NCBI RefSeq assembly: GCF_021398715.1
Contig: NZ_CP090347.1
Location: forward strand, 2,046,001-2,110,000
Direction: 5' to 3'
DNA: 64,000 bases
From: Microbacterium binotii
GTDB lineage: Bacteria; Actinomycetota; Actinomycetes; Actinomycetales; Microbacteriaceae
The notes beneath the pieces are model-generated. The model was not told the DNA's origin, ran no database searches, and worked only from the letters and a program-made list of their open reading frames with translations. Of the stretch, positions 25,061-32,208 are shown piece after piece. Made by a program: the position numbers and the translations under genes. Numbering within the stretch: the stretch's first letter is position 1; each line of letters begins with the position of its first letter.

Positions 25061-28000
25061 ATGTCTGACGCTGCCCGCACGATGCGGCTGCACGCGACTC
25101 TCCGCACCGCGCTGCACGCGGCGCCGCGGCGCGCGATCGTGCTCGCCACCGGACTCGTGGCTGCCTTGGTCATCGCCCTGCTGACGGCCGCTCCGGCACA
25201 CGCCAACACGCTCAACGGGGTGTGGCATGACCCGTACGGCGACGACGAGCTGTACGCCTCGCAGCCGACCGAGCGCTCCCCACGCGATCCGATGGCGGGT
25301 GAGAGCGTCACCGTCCGGGCGACGACCTGGCCGATCGCCTCGGGCCAGTCGGTCTGGGTCACGTGGAGCGTCAACGGCGTCGCGCAGACCCCGCGCGGCG
25401 CGAGCTACGACTACAACTCCGGCAACAACACCTACTGGAAGGTCGACCTCGGATCCTTCTCGCGCGGCGACGACGTGCAGTACACCGTCCACGCCGATGT
25501 GAACGGCGGCGGACAGCGCGACGTCGGACCCTTCACGTTCGCCACCACCTCATGGAGCACCGTGACCGACGTGACCGACGTGATCGACAACGGCACGTCG
25601 GTGGACATCGTCACGGGCGACAGTGCGGGCGACTTCACCCCCAAGGTACGCTTCGCCTTCCCCCGTCCCGACGGCTACGACGTGCAGATCGCCCCGACCG
25701 GCTCGGGACTGAGTCTCAGCGGACCTACCGGATACACAGTCACCGACGGCGCCTCGCAGGTGACGATCGCGACGAGCGAACTGGTGCTCAAGATCGACAA
25801 GAGCCCCTACCGACTCTCGGTCTACAAGGGCGACGGCACGACGCTCATCACCCGCCAGTACGATCCGGCGCAGTTCCGCAACATCGGCTGGGCCAGTGAC
25901 GGCAGTTCGACCGTGACGAAGATCGAAGACCATTACCTGACGCCCGCCGGCGAGCGGTTCGAGGGCTTCGGAGAGCGTTACGACCGGCTCGATCACCGCG
26001 GCACCGACGTGCACAACTACGTGTACAACCAGTACCAGGACCAGGGTGCGACCCGGCGCACGTACTACTCGGTGCCCTTCTTCGCGAAATCCGCCGGCTA
26101 CGGCGTGCACATCCCGAGCACCCGCTACGCGATCTTCAACCTGGCCACCCACCGTTCCGACATGGCCGGATTCACCGTCGACACGGGCGGCGCGTTGGAC
26201 TCCACGCTCACGTACCAGTTCTTCGCGGGCGATCAGACCGCGATCCTCGACGACTACACCGCCGTGACCGGCCGCCCGCTGCTGCCCCCCAAGTGGGCGT
26301 TCGGCCTCTGGGCGTCGGCCAACGAATGGAACACGCAGGCCGAGGTCGACGCGTGGCTCGACCAGGTCGACACCTCCCGCATCCCGCACAGCGTGCTCGT
26401 CCTCGAGCAGTGGAGCGACGAGGCGACCTTCTACCTGTGGAAGGACGCGCAGTACACGCCGAGCGCGGGGAGCGGCTCTCTCGACTATGCCGACCTGACC
26501 TTCCCTGCCGGAGGCGCGTGGACCGATCCGAAGCAGATGATCCAGGATGCCCACGACCAGAACGTCAAGGTGATCCTGTGGCAGATCCCGGTGCTCAAGG
26601 AGAACTTCTCCTCGAACCCGTCGACCGCCCCGCAGCAGCATCTCAACGACAAGGCGTACGCCGAGGCGCAGGACTTCCTCGTGAAGGACGGAGCGGGCCA
26701 GCCCTACCGCATCCCGACCGGTCAGTGGTTCGGGGACAGCACCGTGCCGGACTTCACGAGCACCGCGGCGACGAGCTGGTGGATGAGCAAACGCCAGTAC
26801 CTGCTCGACGATCTCGGCGTCGACGGTTTCAAGACCGACGGCAGCGAGGCGCTGTTCGGACGCGACCTACAGGTGGCCGATGGACGACGCGGCGACGAGA
26901 TGCACAACGCGTACCCCAACGAGTACACGCGCGCCTACAACGACTACGTCCAGACGAAGACCAACGGCGACGGCACGATCTTCAGCCGCGCGGGCACCTC
27001 CGGCGGCCAGAGCCAGTCCATCTTCTGGGCCGGTGACCAGGCCTCGACGTTCGGCGCCTTCCAGGAGGCGGTCCGCGCGGGCCAGAGCGCCGGACAGTCG
27101 GGCGTGCCGTTCTGGGCGTGGGATCTGGCTGGCTTCACCGGTTCCTTCCCGAGTTCCGAGCTGTACCTTCGTTCGACCTCGCAGGCGGCGTTCTCGCCGA
27201 TCATGCAGTATCACTCCGAGAAGGCCGACCCGAGCCCGTCCGAGGCGCGCACGCCGTGGAACGTGCAGGCACGCACCGGCGACACGAGCGTCGTGTCCAC
27301 GTTCGCGAAGTTCGCGAACGTGCGGATGAACCTCGTGCCGTACCTCTACACGGAGGCGGATGACAGCGCCACGACCGGGGTACCGATGATGCGGGCGATG
27401 AGCCTCGCGTTCCCCGGTGACGCCGCGGCCGCCGCCTACGACCAGCAGTACCTCTTCGGTTCGCAGCTGCTCGTGGCCCCCATCACGACGCAGGGCCAGA
27501 CCGTGAAGGATGTCTACCTGCCCGCGGGCGAGTGGTACGACTTCTGGAACGGCGGACGCGCGATCGGCGACGGCGTGAAGCAGTACTACGCCGGCACCGA
27601 CAGCATCCCGGTGTACGCCAAGGCGGGGGCGGTCGTGCCGCTCAACCTCAACGACGCGTACCAGCTGGGCGGAACCATCGGCAACGACGTCGACACCTAC
27701 GACAACCTCACGTTCCGCATCTACCCGGCCCCATCGAGCACGTACGACTACTTCGAGGACTCGGCGAACGCCCACCGCGCGATCTCGGTCACCGCCGACC
27801 GCACGGCACGCACCGTGTCGGTCTCGGCGCCGCCGCTGACCACCGCGGCGACCTATCAGGTGTCGGGGACGAAGCCGTCCGGCGTCAGCGTTGCCGGCTC
27901 CGCGCTCTCCGAGGTCGCCTCGGTCTCGGCCCTCGCGTCGGCGAGCACCGGGTGGTTCTGGGATTCGGTGCAGCAGCTGACCTACGTCAAGGTCGGCGCG

Positions 28001-28423
28001 AGCACCTCGACCCGCGCGATCGTCCTGAGCAGCGTCGACAAGGCAGCTTACGAGGCCGAGTTCGCGGCGCACACCGCCGTCAGCACCAACACCGATCACC
28101 CGGGCTACACCGGCGTCGGCTTCGTGGACGGATTCGCAGAGAGCGGCGACGCCGTGGAGTTCGACGTGTGGGCCGAGGCGAACGGGACGCACCAGCTGCG
28201 CTTCCGCTACGGCAACGGCGCGACGGCGTCGGCCGTGCGCAGCATCCGCGTCGACGGTACCTCCGTCGGCACGCTCACCCTGCCTTCGACCGGATCGTGG
28301 GACACCTGGGGCACCGCGTCGATCGGCGCGACCCTGACTCCCGGCCGGCACACCGTGCGCATCGAGTATGCGAGCGGCAGTGCGGGCGGCATCAACCTCG
28401 ACAACCTCGTGCTCGCGCGCTGA
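25061..28423 (+). CDS. Secreted GH31 alpha-glucosyltransferase/glucosidase with CBM35-like domain
   Basis: A 1120-residue exported enzyme. The signal peptide ends near residue 48 (LLTAAPAHA). An N-terminal domain (GVWHDPYGDDELYASQPTER, to ~170) resembles that of GH31 6-alpha-glucosyltransferases. The GH31 barrel has nucleophile Asp593 in DGFKTDGSEALFG and acid/base Asp659 in FWAGDQAST. The last ~130 residues form a CBM35-like sandwich (AYEAEFAAHTAVSTN to GGINLDNLVLAR). Gene pairing and domains suggest the 6-alpha-glucosyltransferase step of cyclic tetrasaccharide (CtsZ-type) synthesis; a plain secreted alpha-glucosidase is the alternative. The ATG is preceded by AAGGGG. It is followed 23 bases later by a second GH31 gene. 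Confidence 0.88.
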   Translation: MSDAARTMRLHATLRTALHAAPRRAIVLATGLVAALVIALLTAAPAHANTLNGVWHDPYGDDELYASQPTERSPRDPMAGESVTVRATTWPIASGQSVWVTWSVNGVAQTPRGASYDYNSGNNTYWKVDLGSFSRGDDVQYTVHADVNGGGQRDVGPFTFATTSWSTVTDVTDVIDNGTSVDIVTGDSAGDFTPKVRFAFPRPDGYDVQIAPTGSGLSLSGPTGYTVTDGASQVTIATSELVLKIDKSPYRLSVYKGDGTTLITRQYDPAQFRNIGWASDGSSTVTKIEDHYLTPAGERFEGFGERYDRLDHRGTDVHNYVYNQYQDQGATRRTYYSVPFFAKSAGYGVHIPSTRYAIFNLATHRSDMAGFTVDTGGALDSTLTYQFFAGDQTAILDDYTAVTGRPLLPPKWAFGLWASANEWNTQAEVDAWLDQVDTSRIPHSVLVLEQWSDEATFYLWKDAQYTPSAGSGSLDYADLTFPAGGAWTDPKQMIQDAHDQNVKVILWQIPVLKENFSSNPSTAPQQHLNDKAYAEAQDFLVKDGAGQPYRIPTGQWFGDSTVPDFTSTAATSWWMSKRQYLLDDLGVDGFKTDGSEALFGRDLQVADGRRGDEMHNAYPNEYTRAYNDYVQTKTNGDGTIFSRAGTSGGQSQSIFWAGDQASTFGAFQEAVRAGQSAGQSGVPFWAWDLAGFTGSFPSSELYLRSTSQAAFSPIMQYHSEKADPSPSEARTPWNVQARTGDTSVVSTFAKFANVRMNLVPYLYTEADDSATTGVPMMRAMSLAFPGDAAAAAYDQQYLFGSQLLVAPITTQGQTVKDVYLPAGEWYDFWNGGRAIGDGVKQYYAGTDSIPVYAKAGAVVPLNLNDAYQLGGTIGNDVDTYDNLTFRIYPAPSSTYDYFEDSANAHRAISVTADRTARTVSVSAPPLTTAATYQVSGTKPSGVSVAGSALSEVASVSALASASTGWFWDSVQQLTYVKVGASTSTRAIVLSSVDKAAYEAEFAAHTAVSTNTDHPGYTGVGFVDGFAESGDAVEFDVWAEANGTHQLRFRYGNGATASAVRSIRVDGTSVGTLTLPSTGSWDTWGTASIGATLTPGRHTVRIEYASGSAGGINLDNLVLAR

Positions 28424-28446
28424 GCCGGATCCCACGGAGGACATCC

Positions 28447-31347
28447 ATGAACACCCTGACCCTGCGACGACGCGTCGCGAGCGTCGCGATCGCGGCAGTC
28501 GCCGCGGCATCGCTCACCGCCATCGGCGGATGGGCGCACGCCGAGCCCGCCGCCGCCGCGCCTCTGGGCGTGCAACGCGCCCAGTTCACCTCCGGCTCGA
28601 GCTACCTCGTCGTCGAGGTGCTGGACGACGACCTGGTGCACTTCGAGCTCGCCGGCGCCGGCACCGCGCCCGGCACGACGAATCCGCTGTTCACCACGCC
28701 ACAGGTCGCGAAGACCGACTACGCGGGGCCGAATACCTACACCCGCAGTGGCGGGACGATCGAGACGGCGGGACTGCGGCTCGAGGTCGACACCTCGACG
28801 CTCTGCGTCACGTCGACGGATATCACGCGCACGCCCGACCTGGTGCTGCAGACGACGTGTCCGGTCGATCTCACCCAGGCCTGGAAGGGCCTGAACATCA
28901 CCAAGTCGTCGATGGAGAACGCGTACGGCCTCGGCCAGCAGTTCTTCACCGGCGCGAGCGCCGACGGCGACTGGGTGGGGCGCGTCCGCTCCCCCGGCGG
29001 CACGTACGGCAACGCGATGGTCTACGACGCCGAGAACGGGCCCGTCGGCAACACGCAGATCCCGGTGCTGTTCGCGGTGGGCGACGACAACGCCAACTAC
29101 GGACTGTTCGTCGACCAGCTCTACAAACAGGAATGGAACCTGACGGGCGACCCGTGGACCATGCGCACGTGGGGCGACCAGGTGCGCTGGTACCTCATGT
29201 CAGGGCCGGACCTGCCCGACCTGCGCCAGGACTACATGGAGCTGACCGGCACCCCGCCCGTGCCGCCCAAGAAGGCGTTCGGTCTGTGGGTGTCGGAGTT
29301 CGGGTACGACGACTGGTCCGAGTTGGACAGCACTCTCGCGGGGCTCCGGGCCGCGGACTTCCCCGTCGACGGGGCGATGCTCGACGTGCAGTGGTTCGGC
29401 GGGGTGACGGCCGACTCCGACGACACCCGCATGGGCACACTGGATTGGGACACGACGAAGTTCCCGAACCCCGCGGCCAAGATCGCCTCGCTCAAGGCCG
29501 ACGGCGTCGGGATCATCCCGATCGAGGAGTCCTACGTGGGTAAGAACCTCCCCGAGCACGCCGACATGGCGGCGGACGGCTACCTCGTCCGGGCCGGATG
29601 CTCCACGTGCGCCCCGGCCTACCTCACCGGCAACCCGTGGTGGGGCAAGGGCGGCATGATCGACTGGACGCAGCCCGCGGCCGGCGCCGCGTGGCACGAC
29701 GAGCAGCGCCAGCACCTCGTCGACGAAGGCGTCATGGGCCACTGGCTCGACCTCGGCGAACCCGAGATGTACGACGCGAACGACTGGACCGCAGGCGTCC
29801 TCCCCGGCAAGCACGCGCACGCCGACTACCACAACGCCTACAACCTGCTCTGGGCGCAGAGCATCGCCGGCGGGTACGAGCGCAACGATGAGACGGCCCG
29901 TCCGTTCCTGCTCTCGCGCGCGGCGGCCGGCGGCATCCAGCGCTTCGGTGCGGCGATGTGGTCGGCCGACATCGGCTCGACGATGAAGGCGCTCGCCTCG
30001 CAGCAGAACACGCAGATGCACATGTCGATGTCGGGCATCGATTACTACGGGTCGGATGTGGGCGGCTTCCGCCGCGAGATGCTCGACGCGGACGCCGACG
30101 AGCTGTACACGCAGTGGTTCGCCGACAGCGCCTGGTTCGACACGCCGTTGCGCCCGCACACCGAGAACCTCTGCAACTGCCTGGAGACGACCCCCGACGC
30201 GATCGGCGACGTCGCCAGCAACCGGGCCAACGTCGTGCGCCGCTACGAGAACGCCCCGTACACGTACTCACTCGCGCACCGCGCGAACCTCTACGGAGAA
30301 CCCGTCGCGCCGCCGCTCGTGTACTACTACCAGAACGACGACAACGTCCGCGAGATGGGCCACCAGAAGATGCTCGGCCGCGATCTGATGGTCGCGATCG
30401 TGGCGGGCTCCGGTGAGCGCGAGCGCGACGTGTACCTTCCCGCGGGCGAATGGATCGACATCCATACGAACGAGCGGATCGTCAGCACCGGCCAATGGAT
30501 CGCCGACGTGCCCCTCTGGCGCAACGGGGTCTTCACGCTGCCCGCCTACGCCCGTGCGGGCGCCATCATCCCGCAGGCGTTCGTCGACGCGGAGACGAAG
30601 GACATCACCGGTCTGCGCGCCGACGCCGTCGTCCACGACGAGCAGATCACCACGGTGTACGCGAGCGACACCGCGTCGACGTTCACACTGTACGAGGACG
30701 ACGGCGCGAGCACCGCGTACGAGAGCGGCGCCGTGCGTACGACACCGATCAGCCAGTCGATGTCCGGAGGCGTCGCGACCGTCACGGTGGGTGCCGCATC
30801 GGGAACCTACGCGGGCGCGCCGTCGTCACGTCCGACGGTCGTCAAGCTCGTCACGGACGGCACGCAGGCCGCATCCGTCACGCTGGGCGGCAGCACGCTC
30901 ACCGAGTACGCGAACAAAGCCGCGTTCGACGCCGCCAGCAGCGGCTGGTACAACGCGGGCGGCAGCACGGTGATCGCGAAGGCGGCGAGCAGCTCGGTCG
31001 CGTCGGACAAGACGTTCGCGTTCACGCTGGGCGAGGAAGCCGTGTGGGCGACGTTCGCGTGCGAGTTCGCGACGACGACCTTCGGCCAGTCGGTCTACGT
31101 GGTCGGCAACATCCCGCAGCTGGGCAACTGGTCGCCCGCGAGCGCGATCAAGCTCACCCCGAGCGCGTACCCCACCTGGACAGGCGTGATCGGCGACCTC
31201 CCGCCGTCGAGCGCGATCGAGTGGAAGTGCATCAAGCGTCAGGAAGCCGGCAATCCGAACACCGCGGATGCCTGGGAGCCCGGCGGCAACAACATCCTGA
31301 ACACGCCACCGTACGGCTCGGCGGGTATCACGACCGGCGCGTTCTGA
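28447..31347 (+). CDS. Secreted GH31 transglycosylase with CBM20-like starch-binding domain
   Basis: A 966-residue exported enzyme. The signal peptide ends near residue 37 (HAEPAAAA). The GH31 barrel carries nucleophile Asp435 in GHWLDLGEPEMYD and acid/base Asp508 in AMWSADIGS. MSGIDYYGSDVGGFRRE follows. The last ~100 residues are CBM20-like: ATFACEFATTTFGQSVYVVG and GNIPQLGNWSPASA, with the aromatic WxP raw-starch contacts. It belongs to a different GH31 subgroup from its neighbour and could be the 3-alpha-isomaltosyltransferase-type partner (CtsY). Acting together outside the cell, the two would turn starch-derived glucan into a cyclic sugar. Specificity is inferred from context. Confidence 0.87.
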   Translation: MNTLTLRRRVASVAIAAVAAASLTAIGGWAHAEPAAAAPLGVQRAQFTSGSSYLVVEVLDDDLVHFELAGAGTAPGTTNPLFTTPQVAKTDYAGPNTYTRSGGTIETAGLRLEVDTSTLCVTSTDITRTPDLVLQTTCPVDLTQAWKGLNITKSSMENAYGLGQQFFTGASADGDWVGRVRSPGGTYGNAMVYDAENGPVGNTQIPVLFAVGDDNANYGLFVDQLYKQEWNLTGDPWTMRTWGDQVRWYLMSGPDLPDLRQDYMELTGTPPVPPKKAFGLWVSEFGYDDWSELDSTLAGLRAADFPVDGAMLDVQWFGGVTADSDDTRMGTLDWDTTKFPNPAAKIASLKADGVGIIPIEESYVGKNLPEHADMAADGYLVRAGCSTCAPAYLTGNPWWGKGGMIDWTQPAAGAAWHDEQRQHLVDEGVMGHWLDLGEPEMYDANDWTAGVLPGKHAHADYHNAYNLLWAQSIAGGYERNDETARPFLLSRAAAGGIQRFGAAMWSADIGSTMKALASQQNTQMHMSMSGIDYYGSDVGGFRREMLDADADELYTQWFADSAWFDTPLRPHTENLCNCLETTPDAIGDVASNRANVVRRYENAPYTYSLAHRANLYGEPVAPPLVYYYQNDDNVREMGHQKMLGRDLMVAIVAGSGERERDVYLPAGEWIDIHTNERIVSTGQWIADVPLWRNGVFTLPAYARAGAIIPQAFVDAETKDITGLRADAVVHDEQITTVYASDTASTFTLYEDDGASTAYESGAVRTTPISQSMSGGVATVTVGAASGTYAGAPSSRPTVVKLVTDGTQAASVTLGGSTLTEYANKAAFDAASSGWYNAGGSTVIAKAASSSVASDKTFAFTLGEEAVWATFACEFATTTFGQSVYVVGNIPQLGNWSPASAIKLTPSAYPTWTGVIGDLPPSSAIEWKCIKRQEAGNPNTADAWEPGGNNILNTPPYGSAGITTGAF

Positions 31348-31406
31348 CGCCCTCGCCCGTGAGGCTGCCGGGGGCGGCGGCCTCGCGGTTGGGGGACGTT
31401 GGGGGC

Positions 31407-31498
31407 TCCGGTCGGGATGCGCCCCACGGGCACTCCACGCCCCGCTGCGCGGGACGCGGAGCCTCGGCCCGCGGGGACCCCGCCTGAATAATCCGCTC
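31407..31498. repeat. Direct repeat A, left copy (tRNA-Pro downstream flank)
   Basis: 92 bases recur at 35488-35579 with a single mismatch. In the tRNA orientation it lies beyond the terminator that follows the tRNA 3' end. It starts with TCCGGTCGGGATG, the same 13-mer that spans the tRNA 3' end. This suggests an earlier integration scar or a mobile terminal sequence. Confidence 0.85.
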
Positions 31499-31507
31499 GC
31501 GTCAGAT

Positions 31508-31543
31508 GAGAAAAGGGCCCGCCTATGGCGGACCCTTCTCTCG
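31508..31543 (-). terminator. Terminator behind truncated tRNA-Pro end (left)
   Basis: The minus-strand hairpin GAAGGGTCCGCC/GGCGGGCCCTTTTC, with mismatches, ends in a short T-run. It lies directly after the displaced tRNA 3' half and differs in sequence from the terminator behind the intact tRNA at 35588. Confidence 0.6.
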
Positions 31544-31592
31544 TCTCCGGTCGGGATGACAGGATTTGAACCTGCGACCCCTTGACCCCCAG
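31542..31592 (-). repeat. attL: displaced 3' half of tRNA-Pro
   Basis: 51 bases identical to 35622-35672. It covers the tRNA-Pro from the anticodon loop (CTGGGGG) to the 3' end. Similarity to the tRNA stops at 31592, inside the anticodon loop. This marks the crossover of a tyrosine-recombinase integration. Confidence 0.92.
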
Positions 31593-32208
31593 GTAGACGG
31601 TTCAGTCCGAATCGTTGATTTTCCGCGGTCCGCTGCGCCGCCCATTGCGTCATTTCGCCTCATGACTTGCATAGATTGCGTACATCAGGTCCCTGGCAGG
31701 TCCCGGCTCTTGGTACCCAGCCCGCGTCCTCGCACGACGTTCGTGCCGGCCAAAGGCAGCTTCGTAGTGCCAGCGAGGTTGTGGAAATCTCGAAGATCCC
31801 GGTGCGTCCTGTTCGTCGTGAAATGGCGTGAGTGGACAGCGCACCCAAATCGCAACACCGCGCCCGCAGGGGCCGTCTGTTGTAGCGGCTTCTGTGTCCC
31901 TCCGGCGAAGCCGATGCGATAGCCCAGCGGTTCATCGCATTCGCGGCGATGACGGTTGTTGCGGCGTGGCAGGCAACTACCGCGCACGCCGATGGGCGGT
32001 GCGCACAAAGCCGACGATCACCGCCCGCCAGCGCGCTCGGGCCGCCTGTGCGGGGGTCACCGACCTAGACAGCGCTCTCGGAAGAAGGGCTCTCCGACGC
32101 CAAGACCGATAGGTCCGCGCCCGGTCGCGAGCGTGACGCAGTAGCCTACAGGCACGCGAGATCTACTCAGCGTCCTATTACCCGCGACCAACACACCGGA
32201 AGGCGCCT
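31593..32208. other. Island left end without a convincing gene
   Basis: 616 bases with no frame that looks like a real protein; the short frames are rich in Arg/Cys/Ser and lack domains. The segment near the att end contains GGTCCC twice (around 31688-31704), which could be integrase arm sites. The promoter of the helicase gene probably lies in the last ~100 bases, but no clear -10/-35 pair can be assigned. Confidence 0.5.

Noticed and set aside
30826..31653. Minus-strand frame covering the end of the second GH31 gene and the att repeat
   Set aside because: Overlaps the CBM20 domain in antisense and passes through tRNA and repeat sequence; no motif.
31566..31922. 118-residue frame starting inside the truncated tRNA
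   Set aside because: It begins in the displaced tRNA-Pro sequence (an identical start occurs at 35646), has no ribosome site or domain, and is Arg/Pro/Ser-rich.
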